13,602 nucleotides of DNA, from positions 1 to 13,602 of the forward strand of contig DDWF01000083.1 of the NCBI GenBank assembly GCA_002345845.1, written 5' to 3'. The position numbers and the translations under genes were made by a program. The notes under the pieces were generated by a model, which saw only the letters and a list, made by a program, of their open reading frames with translations, ran no database searches and had not been told where the DNA came from. Positions 1 to 7,309 of the stretch are shown here, one piece after another. Origin of the DNA: Betaproteobacteria bacterium UBA2293. Its GTDB lineage: Bacteria; Pseudomonadota; Gammaproteobacteria; Burkholderiales; Rhodocyclaceae. Position 1 is the stretch's first letter. Each line of letters begins with the position of its first letter.

Positions 1-779
1 TAGGCGTTGAACCAGAGGAAGCCGAGACCGGCGCCGGCCACCGCGCCGAGCAGGATGCACAGTTCGCCAGCGCCCGGCACATAGGGAATCAGCAGGTACT
101 TGGCATAGACCGCATGGCCGGTGACATAGGCAAAAAGCACGAAAGCCGAGGCGACCATGACCGTCGGCATGATCGCCAGTCCGTCGAGGCCGTCGGTCAG
201 ATTGACTGCGTTGCTGGTACCGACGATGACGAAATAGGTCAGAACGATGAAGCCAACGATGCCCAGCGGATAGGCGATCGATTTGAAGAAGGGCACGATC
301 AGCTCGGTCTGCGCCGGCGAATTGGCCGAGAAGGCGAGGAACAGTGCGGCACCGACGCCGAGTACCGATTGCCAGAAGAATTTCCAGCGGCTGGCCAGAC
401 CGTTCGGGTCACGATAGACGACCTTCTTCCAGTCGTCGTACCAGCCGATGATGCCGAAACCGAGCGTCACCACCAGCACCGTCCACACGTACTTGTTGGT
501 CAGGTCGGCCCAGAGCAACGTGGTGATGCCGATGGCGATCAGGATCAGCACGCCGCCCATGGTCGGCGTACCGGATTTGACCAGATGCGTCTGCGGGCCA
601 TCGGTGCGCACCGCCTGACCGATTTTCTTGGCGGCCAGCCAGCGGATGACGCGCGGACCGGCGGCGAAGGAGATCAGCAGCGCCGTCATCGCCGCCAGTA
701 CCGTGCGCAGCGTGATGTAGTTGAAGACATTGAAGAAGCGAATGTCCTGGGCGAGCCATTGGGCGAGGGCCAGTAGCAT
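1..779 (-). CDS. mraY: Phospho-N-acetylmuramoyl-pentapeptide transferase, C-terminus cut by window edge
   Basis: MraY moves phospho-MurNAc-pentapeptide from UDP to undecaprenyl phosphate at the inner membrane, making lipid I. The first 259 residues are visible (the family is about 360 long), and the frame runs off the window edge without a stop. Seen: several hydrophobic segments, the motif GTPTMGG at 70-76, the paired aspartates D115-D116 in GWYDDWKK, and [10 protein letters not shown] at 193-202. In this family the two aspartates and the NLTDG region belong to the Mg2+/UDP-sugar site. The visible part ends at GLGFLWFNA, so the third conserved aspartate, expected just downstream, lies outside the window. 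The ATG shares one base with the murF stop (TAATG), so translation is probably coupled. Identification is secure. Confidence 0.97.
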   Translation of the reverse strand, partial: MLLALAQWLAQDIRFFNVFNYITLRTVLAAMTALLISFAAGPRVIRWLAAKKIGQAVRTDGPQTHLVKSGTPTMGGVLILIAIGITTLLWADLTNKYVWTVLVVTLGFGIIGWYDDWKKVVYRDPNGLASRWKFFWQSVLGVGAALFLAFSANSPAQTELIVPFFKSIAYPLGIVGFIVLTYFVIVGTSNAVNLTDGLDGLAIMPTVMVASAFVLFAYVTGHAVYAKYLLIPYVPGAGELCILLGAVAGAGLGFLWFNA

Positions 780-2137
780 TATTTAATCTCCTCGGCAGCC
801 AGGGCATCGGCCACCCGTTCCATTTTCATGAAGCGCGAGCCCTTGACCAGCACGGTGGTATCGGGCCCCAGTTCCTTGTCCACGGCGCTGAGCAGCTTCT
901 CGATATTGCAGAAGTGACGGGCGCCGTCGCCGAAATTGCGTACCGCCTGCTGGCTGGCGTCGCCCAGGGCGAACAGCCGGTCGATGCCCTGGCTTTTGGC
1001 GTAACCGCCGATCTCGTCGTGGTATTGGCCGCTGGCTTCGCCGATCTCGCCCATGTCGCCGAGGACGAGGATCTTGCGGCCGATGGTGGCGGCGAGCACG
1101 TCGATGCCGGCCCGCACCGAATCGGGATTGGCGTTGTAGGTGTCGTCGAGGATTTCCGCCCCCAGGCGGCCGGCGCGCCGCTGCAGGCGGCCCTTGACAC
1201 CGGCAAAGCTCTCCAGGCCGGCGACCACCTCGGCCAGCGGAATGCCGGCGGCGAGGCAGGCGGCAGCAGCGGCCACGGCATTACGGGCATTGTGCCGGCC
1301 GGCGACGCGCAGGCGCAGCTCGCCCTCGCCTTCCGGAGCGCTCAGCGTCAGTTGTGTTTCCAGGCCATGTTGACGCACCTGACCGCGCACGTCGGCGGCA
1401 TGATCAATGGCAAAGCTGCGCACGCCGTGGGGTGCCGCCATGCCGCGCCAGAACTCGGCATAGGCGTCGTCGGCATTGATCACGGCGACGCCGCCGCTGG
1501 CCAGGCCGGTAAAGATGCTGCCCTTCTCGCGAGCCACTTCGTCGAGATCGCCCATGCCTTCGAGGTGGGCGCGCTGGGCATTGGTCACCAGCGCCACTGT
1601 CGGCGCCCCGAGCGGTGCCAGATAGGCGATCTCGCCCGGATGGTTCATGCCCATCTCGATCACCGCCGCCCGATGGCCGGCGTTCAGGCCGAGCAGGGTC
1701 AGCGGCAGGCCGATGTCGTTATTGAAGTTGCCGCGCGTCGCCAGCACCGCATCACCGAAGGCCGCCTTGAGGATGGCGGCGATCATTTCCTTGGTCGTCG
1801 TCTTGCCGTTGGAGCCGGTGACGGCGATCACCGGCAGCGCGAAGCTGGCACGCCAGGCAGCGGCGAGAGCACCAAGAGCGAGCCGGGTATCGGCGACGAC
1901 GACGGCCGGAATGCCGGCCGGCAGCTTGCTCGCGTCGGCGACGAGCAGCGCGGCGGCACCAGCGGCGACGGCCTGGTCGAGGAAGTCATGTGCATCGAAG
2001 CGCTCGCCGCGCAGGGCGATGAACAGCTGCCCCGGCAACACGGCACGGGTGTCGGTGGTGACACCGCTCAGCGCCGGATCGGCACCGCACAGGCGACCAC
2101 CGGTAGCGGCCGCGACTTGGGAAAGTAGCCAGTTCAT
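779..2137 (-). CDS. murF: UDP-N-acetylmuramoyl-tripeptide--D-alanyl-D-alanine ligase
   Basis: MurF is the cytoplasmic ATP-dependent ligase that adds D-Ala-D-Ala to UDP-MurNAc-tripeptide, giving the pentapeptide used by MraY. The protein has 452 residues, a normal length. Seen: an N-terminal substrate domain, the ATP loop [11 protein letters not shown] at 107-117, [14 protein letters not shown] at 136-149, [10 protein letters not shown] at 161-170, [10 protein letters not shown] at 186-195, a lysine in REKGSIF (about 205) matching the family's carbamylated-lysine region, and [10 protein letters not shown] at 331-340 in the C-terminal domain. The ATG overlaps the murE stop as ATGA (4 bp), and the TAA stop overlaps the mraY start by one base. 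The gene lies between murE and mraY, its usual place in proteobacterial dcw clusters. Confidence 0.98.
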   Translation of the reverse strand: MNWLLSQVAAATGGRLCGADPALSGVTTDTRAVLPGQLFIALRGERFDAHDFLDQAVAAGAAALLVADASKLPAGIPAVVVADTRLALGALAAAWRASFALPVIAVTGSNGKTTTKEMIAAILKAAFGDAVLATRGNFNNDIGLPLTLLGLNAGHRAAVIEMGMNHPGEIAYLAPLGAPTVALVTNAQRAHLEGMGDLDEVAREKGSIFTGLASGGVAVINADDAYAEFWRGMAAPHGVRSFAIDHAADVRGQVRQHGLETQLTLSAPEGEGELRLRVAGRHNARNAVAAAAACLAAGIPLAEVVAGLESFAGVKGRLQRRAGRLGAEILDDTYNANPDSVRAGIDVLAATIGRKILVLGDMGEIGEASGQYHDEIGGYAKSQGIDRLFALGDASQQAVRNFGDGARHFCNIEKLLSAVDKELGPDTTVLVKGSRFMKMERVADALAAEEIK

Positions 2138-3609
2138 GCGCCGGCCTCCAGAGGGGATGGGTTGCGTCGCAGTTCCAGCGCAGCCTGCGCCTGCTCGACG
2201 TCGGAAAAGGGATAGCGGATGCCGGCGATTTCCTGATAAGGCTCGTGCCCCTTGCCGGCGAGCAGGATGACGTCGTGCGCGGCGGCTTCGCCAACGACCT
2301 TGCGGATCGCCGCGGCGCGGTCGATCTCGACTTCGCCGTGGCTCAGGCCGGCAACGATCTCGGCAACGATGGCCGCCGGCTCCTCACTGCGCGGATTGTC
2401 GCTGGTGACCAGCACACGGTCGGCGATGCGCGAGGCAACCTCGGCCATCTGCGGACGCTTGCCGCGATCGCGATCGCCACCGCAACCGAAGACCACCACC
2501 AAGCGACCGCCGCGCGCAGTGGCGACGGCGCGCAGGGTGCTCAAAGCATTCTCCAGTGCGTCCGGGCTGTGCGCGTAATCGATGACGACCAGCGGCTCGC
2601 CATTGCCGCCGACCCGCTCCATCCGTCCCGGCGGCGGCGTCAGATCGGCCAGACGGCGGACGACGTCGGCTGCCGCCAGACCGGCATCGTGCAGCACGGC
2701 AGCGACGGCCAGCAGGTTGGCGACGTTGTAGCGGCCGACCAGCGCCGTATCGACGGTGCCGCGACCATTCGGCAGGATCAACGTGAAGCGCTGGCCGAAG
2801 GGGGTGTCTTCCAGGTTCTCGGCACGCACCAGGGCATGGAAGTCGCGCCGAATTTCGCCGATGGCGTAGCCGAGCACACGCATCGCCGTGGTCCGGCTGG
2901 CCAGGCGCCGGCCGAAGGGATCGTCGAGATTGATGATGGCGGTGCGCAGGCGCGGCCAGAGGAAGAGCTTTTCCTTGGCCTCGGCATAGGCTTCCATGCT
3001 GCCGTGGTAATCGAGGTGGTCGCGGGTGAAATTGGTGAACACGGCGACATCGACACGGGCACCGTTCATCCGCCCTTCCTCAATGCCGATCGAACTGGCC
3101 TCGAGGGCGCAGGCGGCAGCGTGGCGGGTGCGGAACTCGGCGAGATAGCGCATCAGCGTCGTCGCTTCCGGCGTGGTGAAACCGGTTTCAACCAGCTCAC
3201 CGGGGAAGCCGGCGCCGAGCGTGCCGATGATGGCGCAGGGTTTGGCGTAGGCCTGGGCAATGCACTGGCTGACTGTCGTCTTGCCATTGGTGCCGGTGAT
3301 GGCGATCAGCGACAGTCCTTCACTCGGGTGGCCGTAGATGGCATGGGCGAGCGGCCCGGCCAGCGGCCGCAGGGCATCGACCGGCCGATTGGGCACCGTC
3401 CACTGGGCATTCCAGACGAAATCGCCGCCCGGCTGCCAAAGCACGGCGATGGCGCCGCGGGCCAGGGCGTCGGCAATGTAGCGGCGGCCATCGGCCAGAT
3501 CGCCCGGATAAGCAATGAACAGGTCGCCCGGGCGCACCTGGCGGCTGTCGTCGGTGGCGCCGGTCGGCTCGACGCCCAGGCGGTCGATCAGATCACGCGG
3601 GCGGCTCAC
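2134..3609 (-). CDS. murE: UDP-N-acetylmuramoyl-L-alanyl-D-glutamate--2,6-diaminopimelate ligase
   Basis: MurE adds the third stem-peptide residue to UDP-MurNAc-L-Ala-D-Glu in the cytoplasm. The protein has 491 residues. Seen: ATP loop TGTNGKTT at 105-112, TTPE at 145-148, ALEASSIGIEEGR at 168-180, TNFTRDHLDYHGSM at 192-205, a likely carbamylated lysine K212 in EAKEKLF, GRYNVANLLA at 292-301, and DNPRSEEP at 404-411. The DNPR motif is the family signature for meso-diaminopimelate rather than lysine, so this is the gram-negative type. The chosen start is GTG at 3609-3607, because it overlaps the ftsI stop as GTGA. The first residues (SRPRDLIDRLG) look like a normal MurE N-terminus. The 3' end overlaps murF by 4 bp. 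Confidence 0.97.
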   Translation of the reverse strand: MSRPRDLIDRLGVEPTGATDDSRQVRPGDLFIAYPGDLADGRRYIADALARGAIAVLWQPGGDFVWNAQWTVPNRPVDALRPLAGPLAHAIYGHPSEGLSLIAITGTNGKTTVSQCIAQAYAKPCAIIGTLGAGFPGELVETGFTTPEATTLMRYLAEFRTRHAAACALEASSIGIEEGRMNGARVDVAVFTNFTRDHLDYHGSMEAYAEAKEKLFLWPRLRTAIINLDDPFGRRLASRTTAMRVLGYAIGEIRRDFHALVRAENLEDTPFGQRFTLILPNGRGTVDTALVGRYNVANLLAVAAVLHDAGLAAADVVRRLADLTPPPGRMERVGGNGEPLVVIDYAHSPDALENALSTLRAVATARGGRLVVVFGCGGDRDRGKRPQMAEVASRIADRVLVTSDNPRSEEPAAIVAEIVAGLSHGEVEIDRAAAIRKVVGEAAAHDVILLAGKGHEPYQEIAGIRYPFSDVEQAQAALELRRNPSPLEAGA

Positions 3610-5354
3610 AGCGGCCCCTTTCCGTTGCTTGTTGCCGCCACCTGCAGCGGCGCGTCAGGCGGGATGCCGAGGCTGCGCAGGGCGCCGGCGGCGATGTTGG
3701 AGAAAGCTGGCCCAGCGACGTCGCCACCGTAGTGACCACCGGCCGACGGCTCATCAACCATGACGGCGATGACCAGACGCGGGTCACTGATCGGGGCAAT
3801 ACCGACAAAGGAAGAAATGTACTTGCGGGCATAGACGCCGCCCTCGATCTTGTAGGCGGTGCCGGTCTTGCCGCCGACCCGGTAGCCGGCGACGCGCGCC
3901 CGCGGCGCGGTGCCTTCCGGTTGCACGGCCATCTCCAGCATCAGGCGCAGTTCGCGCATGGTCTGCTGAGAAAAGACGCGGACGCCCCGTACCGGCGTCT
4001 CGTCCACGCGTAGCAGCGACAGCGGCATCAGCTCGCCATCGTTGGCGAAGACGGTATAGGCGCGGGCCATCTGGATCAGACTGACCGAGATGCCGTGGCC
4101 GTAGGACATGGTCGCCTGCTCGATCGGCCGCCAGCTTTTCCACGGCCGCAGACGGCCGGAAACCTCACCGGGGAAACCAAGATTCGGCTCCTGACCGAAA
4201 CCGAGTTTGTCGAACATCTCCCACATGTCTTGCGCCGGGAAACCCAAGGCGATCTTGGCGGTGCCGATGTTCGACGACTTCTGGATCACCTCGGCAACGG
4301 TCAGCTTGTCATGCGGTTTGGTATCGGAAATGGTCGCCCGGCCGATCGTCATCCGGCCGGGTGCCGTATCAATCAGGCTGTTGAAGCTCAGCTTGCCGCG
4401 ATCCAGGGCCAGGGCGGCGATGAACGGCTTCATCACCGAACCGGGCTCGTAGGTGTCGGTGATGGCACGATTGCGCAACTGGGCGCCGGAAAGCTTCTGG
4501 CGATTGTTCGGGTTGTAGGCCGGCCAATTGACCAGGGCCAGGATCTCGCCGTTACGCGCATCGATGACGACAGCGCCGCCGGCCTTGGCCTTGTGGTGAT
4601 CGATGGCCGCCTTGAGCTGACTGTAAGCCAGATATTGGATCTTCGAGTCGATCGACAGGCGGATTTCCTTGCCGTCCTGCGGCGGCCGCGTGGCGCCGAC
4701 ATCCTCGATGATGTTGCCGCGGCGGTCGCGAATCACCGTACGGTTGCCCGGACGGCCCAGAAGGCTCGGCTGGAAGGCCAGCTCGACGCCCTCCAGGCCT
4801 TTGTCGTCTACGCCGGTGAAGCCGACTACATGGGCGGTCATGTCACCGGTCGGATAGAAGCGACGGTATTCCTTTTCCTGGTGGATGCCAGGCAGCTTCA
4901 ACGCGGCAATACGCTCGCCGGTTTCCGGCGAAACCTGACGACGGACATAGACAAAAGTCTTTTCCGGGGCGATCTTGCCATCCAGTTCGCGCACGTTCAT
5001 TTCCAGCAGCGCCGCCAGTTGCTGCTTCTGCTCGGCGTTCATCGTCCGCGCATCTGCTGGAATCGCCCAGATCGACTTCATCGGCGTCGACACGGCCAGC
5101 ATGTCGCCGTGACGATCAGTGATCTTGCCGCGCGAAGCGGAGACCTCGATGTCGCGGCGATAGCGGGAATCGCCCTTTTCCTGCAGGAAGTCGTTGTTGA
5201 TCACCTGCAAATAGAAGGCGCGGGCGACCAGAGTCAGCAGGGCAGCCATCAGCAGCAGGCCGACCATGCGCGAACGCCAGCCCTGGAGGGCCAGTTCGAG
5301 TACCGGACTCTCGGTATAGCGATGACCGCGTTGCGGACGACGACGGACGACCAT
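3606..5354 (-). CDS. ftsI: Peptidoglycan D,D-transpeptidase FtsI (PBP3), septal
   Basis: FtsI is the class B penicillin-binding protein that crosslinks septal peptidoglycan together with FtsW. It has 582 residues. Seen: a short basic cytoplasmic start, one membrane segment at about 30-48, a periplasmic dimerisation domain beginning near RGKITDRHGDMLAVS (75-89), and a C-terminal transpeptidase domain with all three active-site motifs: SVMK (S306 nucleophile, K309), SSN at 360-362 and KTG at 496-498. These positions fall within a few residues of those of E. coli FtsI. The ATG shares one base with the ftsL stop (TGATG), and the stop overlaps the GTG of murE by 4 bp. I see no truncation. FtsI is a beta-lactam target in related bacteria. 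Confidence 0.98.
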   Translation of the reverse strand: MVVRRRPQRGHRYTESPVLELALQGWRSRMVGLLLMAALLTLVARAFYLQVINNDFLQEKGDSRYRRDIEVSASRGKITDRHGDMLAVSTPMKSIWAIPADARTMNAEQKQQLAALLEMNVRELDGKIAPEKTFVYVRRQVSPETGERIAALKLPGIHQEKEYRRFYPTGDMTAHVVGFTGVDDKGLEGVELAFQPSLLGRPGNRTVIRDRRGNIIEDVGATRPPQDGKEIRLSIDSKIQYLAYSQLKAAIDHHKAKAGGAVVIDARNGEILALVNWPAYNPNNRQKLSGAQLRNRAITDTYEPGSVMKPFIAALALDRGKLSFNSLIDTAPGRMTIGRATISDTKPHDKLTVAEVIQKSSNIGTAKIALGFPAQDMWEMFDKLGFGQEPNLGFPGEVSGRLRPWKSWRPIEQATMSYGHGISVSLIQMARAYTVFANDGELMPLSLLRVDETPVRGVRVFSQQTMRELRLMLEMAVQPEGTAPRARVAGYRVGGKTGTAYKIEGGVYARKYISSFVGIAPISDPRLVIAVMVDEPSAGGHYGGDVAGPAFSNIAAGALRSLGIPPDAPLQVAATSNGKGPL

Positions 5355-5629
5355 CAGCGCCCTCCCGCCGGCTGGGCAACGACGGCACGCCCGGCCGCAT
5401 CCGGCTGGACCATGCGCAGGCGATCGCGGGCAATTTTCTCGATCCGCGGATGGGTGGCCCAGGTGGACATTTCCAGCTGCAATTGACCGTACTCGACATC
5501 CAGCTGACGCGCCCGCTCCTGCTCCCGCTCCAGTTCCTGGAACAACTTGCGCGCCCGGTGCTGGGAGGTCACCAGCGCCAGGGCGCAGACCACGAGGATG
5601 AGCAGAAGCGTCATGTTGAAGCGCAGCAT
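5354..5629 (-). CDS. ftsL: Cell division protein FtsL
   Basis: FtsL is a small bitopic divisome protein that forms a complex with FtsB and FtsQ and helps activate FtsWI. The protein has 91 residues. Seen: an almost absent cytoplasmic tail, one membrane segment at about 5-21 (NMTLLLILVVCALALV), then a heptad-like coiled coil at about 26-58 rich in E, R, Q and L, and a short conserved-looking stretch HPRIEKIARDRLRM. Sequence identity in this family is low, so the call rests on size, topology and its place between rsmH and ftsI. The start at 5629 overlaps the rsmH stop by one base (TGATG). An internal Met at residue 6 is possible, but the overlap favours the first. Confidence 0.93.
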   Translation of the reverse strand: MLRFNMTLLLILVVCALALVTSQHRARKLFQELEREQERARQLDVEYGQLQLEMSTWATHPRIEKIARDRLRMVQPDAAGRAVVAQPAGGR

Positions 5630-6555
5630 CAGATTTTTTCCGCCACCCGCATCACGGCGCTGCGCGCCCGCGGATTGCCGGCCACTTCGCCCGCCTCCGG
5701 ACGCAGCGCCTTGCCGATCAGGCGCAGCTTCGGTTGCGGCAGCTGATCGGCACGCAAGGGCAGACCCTTGGGCAGATCATCCGGCGTCGCCTGGGCGCGC
5801 ATGAAGTTCTTGACGATACGGTCTTCCAGCGAATGAAAGCTGATCACCACCAGCCGCCCGCCCGGCTTGAGCAGGTCGAGGGCTTGCGGCAGTGCTACCT
5901 CCAGCTGGCGGAGCTCTTGATTGATATGAATCCGTAGAGCTTGAAAGCTGCGCGTCGCCGCGTCCTGCCCTGGTTCACGGGTGCGCACGGCCGAGCGTAC
6001 AAGGGCCGCGAACTGAGCTGTTGTGACAATAGGTTGTTCGAGCCGAGCAGCCACAACCTTCTTTGCAATCTGGAAAGCAAACCGTTCTTCGCCATAGTTT
6101 CTAATGACCTCCGTTATGTCCCTTATTTCGGCCCGCGCCAGCCACTCGGCCGCCGTCTCGCCCTGCGTCGTATCCATACGCATGTCGAGCGGCGCGTCGT
6201 AGCGAAAGCTGAAGCCGCGCTCCCCATCGTCGATTTGCGGCGACGACACCCCTACATCAAACAAAATCCCATCAACAGCTGAAACACCGGCCTCACCGGC
6301 CGCCTCGGCGAGTTCGCCAAAGGCCCGATGAACCAGCTGAAAACGCCCATCATTGATTTCTGCACCGGCAGCAATGGCCTGCGGATCGCGATCAAGGGCG
6401 ACCAGCCGCCCCGACTCACCAAGCAGAGAAAGAATGCGACGGCTATGACCGCCGCGGCCAAACGTGGCATCCATATAGATACCGTCAGCCTTGATCGCCA
6501 GGGACTCCACCGCCTTATCGAGCAGCACCGTGACGTGGGTGCCACCCTTGGTCAC
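5629..6555 (-). CDS. rsmH: 16S rRNA (cytosine(1402)-N(4))-methyltransferase RsmH (MraW)
   Basis: RsmH uses S-adenosylmethionine to methylate N4 of C1402 in the decoding centre of 16S rRNA. It has 308 residues, a normal length. Seen: [14 protein letters not shown] near the N-terminus, the SAM-binding loop [11 protein letters not shown] at 29-39, ALDRDPQAI at 53-61, FDVGVSSPQ at 99-107, [15 protein letters not shown] at 201-215, [12 protein letters not shown] at 238-249 and [11 protein letters not shown] at 294-304. The start is GTG at 6555-6553, overlapping the mraZ stop as GTGA. Codons 85-215 are noticeably richer in A/T than the flanks and include unusual choices such as AGA, although the protein motifs remain intact (see findings). 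It lies second in the dcw cluster, its usual place. Confidence 0.97.
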   Translation of the reverse strand: MTKGGTHVTVLLDKAVESLAIKADGIYMDATFGRGGHSRRILSLLGESGRLVALDRDPQAIAAGAEINDGRFQLVHRAFGELAEAAGEAGVSAVDGILFDVGVSSPQIDDGERGFSFRYDAPLDMRMDTTQGETAAEWLARAEIRDITEVIRNYGEERFAFQIAKKVVAARLEQPIVTTAQFAALVRSAVRTREPGQDAATRSFQALRIHINQELRQLEVALPQALDLLKPGGRLVVISFHSLEDRIVKNFMRAQATPDDLPKGLPLRADQLPQPKLRLIGKALRPEAGEVAGNPRARSAVMRVAEKI

Positions 6556-6998
6556 AGCACGAGATCCCCAAAGCCCGGCGGCAGATCGCCGGATAGCGCC
6601 TCCGCAGCCAGATCGTTCTGCTTCCTCCAGCCGGCCTCGCTCCAGATTTCGAAGTGGCTGCCCATGCCAACCAGATAGACGGTCTTTTCCAGCTGCGCGT
6701 AATCGCGCAATTCGCCGGCAACCAGGATGCGCCCGGCAGAGTCCAGCTCCTCGGTGCGGGCGTTACCAACCAGCACGCGTTTGATCGAGGCAGCCCGCGG
6801 ATCGAGGCTGGAGGCCTTGAGAATCTGATCACGGATCGGCTGCCAGGCCGGCGACGGGTAGAGCAGCAAACAGCGGTGCGGATGTGCGGTCAGGACCAGC
6901 GAACCCTCAGCGGCGGCGAGCAGGGACTCGCGGTGTCTTGCCGGTATGGCAAGCCGCCCCTTCGCATCCAGACTGAGCGCTGTCGCTCCTTCGAACAT
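6552..6998 (-). CDS. mraZ: Transcriptional regulator MraZ
   Basis: MraZ is an AbrB-fold DNA-binding protein that forms ring oligomers and, in E. coli, represses its own dcw promoter. It has 148 residues, close to the usual 150. Seen: two tandem SpoVT/AbrB-type half-domains, each with the DxxxR signature (D11-R15 in [11 protein letters not shown] and D86-R90 in [10 protein letters not shown]). The N-terminus [15 protein letters not shown] is typical. The ATG at 6998 follows a GGGGG stretch by 8 nt, a weak Shine-Dalgarno that coincides with the last MraZ-type box. It is the first gene of the cluster, with a promoter and phased repeats directly upstream. The stop overlaps the rsmH GTG by 4 bp. 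Confidence 0.97.
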   Translation of the reverse strand: MFEGATALSLDAKGRLAIPARHRESLLAAAEGSLVLTAHPHRCLLLYPSPAWQPIRDQILKASSLDPRAASIKRVLVGNARTEELDSAGRILVAGELRDYAQLEKTVYLVGMGSHFEIWSEAGWRKQNDLAAEALSGDLPPGFGDLVL

Positions 6999-7005
6999 TC
7001 CATCA

Positions 7006-7040
7006 ACCCCCGTTTACCCACTTTTCGACACGTTTTCCCA
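7006..7040 (-). promoter_or_regulatory. Putative MraZ operator: TGGGN-type direct repeats on a 10-bp phase
   Basis: On the minus strand four 5-mers recur every 10 bp, each separated by 5 nt: TGGGA (7040-7036), a degenerate TGTCG (7030-7026), TGGGT (7020-7016) and GGGGT (7010-7006). The two best units share the longer context AAGTGGG-A/T-AAACG. E. coli MraZ is known to bind TGGGN direct repeats with 5-nt spacers upstream of mraZ, so the layout matches the expected autoregulatory site. The first unit shares its T with the -10 element and the last forms the ribosome-binding region of mraZ. Binding here would block both promoter and leader (inference). Confidence 0.75.
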
Positions 7041-7068
7041 CTTTAGTTGAACGAAACACCACAGTCAA
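7040..7068 (-). promoter_or_regulatory. Putative sigma70 promoter of the mraZ/dcw operon
   Basis: The minus strand shows TTGACT (7068-7063, 5 of 6 consensus) and TAAAGT (7045-7040, 4 of 6) separated by exactly 17 nt. The predicted start would be near 7033, giving a leader of roughly 35 nt that contains the MraZ boxes. It is the only good -35/-10 pair I found in the region before mraZ. I have no experimental support. Confidence 0.6.
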
Positions 7069-7153
7069 TAGAAAAATCTGAATTTTTTTCTTACGCAACA
7101 ATGACTTAGGCGTACTTTTCTCACGTTGGTTTTGAAAAAATTTCCCTTAATAA

Positions 7154-7197
7154 TCAATGCTAGGAAAACAACACTTAAAGTGACTTGTAAGCATTGA
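7154..7197. repeat. Nested imperfect inverted repeat in AT-rich intergenic DNA
   Basis: Outer arms TCAATGCT (7154-7161) and AGCATTGA (7190-7197) are perfect reverse complements. Inside are ACAA (7168-7171) and TTGT (7085-7088 offset from 7100, that is 7185-7188), and in the centre an 11-bp palindrome CACTTAAAGTG (7172-7182). The whole 44-bp block can fold into one interrupted hairpin on either strand, or serve as a dimeric protein site. It lies about 85 bp upstream of the mraZ promoter -35 element and behind the cyclase gene. No U-tract follows directly, so a classical terminator is unlikely. Function unknown. Confidence 0.55.
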
Positions 7198-7204
7198 ACA
7201 GAAG

Positions 7205-7309
7205 CCCGCCGAAAGCCGGCCACCGGCATTCCAGACGGGTAAGCAGAAGGGAAAAATCGCTGGAAATGGACGGCGAAATTCGCGCCGTCAGGGCCGACCG
7301 TCAGTCGGC
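7205..7309 (-). other. Intergenic hairpin cluster behind the diguanylate cyclase gene
   Basis: This entry covers the cyclase-proximal part of the roughly 300-bp gap between the cyclase and mraZ. There are three GC-rich inverted repeats. GCCGAC/GTCGGC (7293-7309) spans the cyclase stop codon, GACGGCG/CGCCGTC (7269-7289) has a 7-nt loop, and GCCGG/CCGGC (7215-7227) has a 3-nt loop. None is followed at once by a clear T-run on the minus strand, although ATTTTT occurs about 13 nt after the second. They may end or stabilise the cyclase transcript, but I cannot call a canonical Rho-independent terminator. I see no small gene here. Confidence 0.4.

Noticed and set aside
914..2128. Plus-strand open frame of 404 codons opposite murF
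   Set aside because: Shadow of murF; composition and lack of motifs speak against a real protein.
2245..3732. Long plus-strand open frame of 495 codons opposite murE
   Set aside because: Antisense shadow of a well-identified gene in GC-rich DNA. Its product is low-complexity, rich in G, A, R and D, with no recognisable domain.
4095..5486. Plus-strand open frame of 463 codons opposite ftsI
   Set aside because: Antisense to FtsI, which carries all three transpeptidase motifs; no independent gene features were seen.
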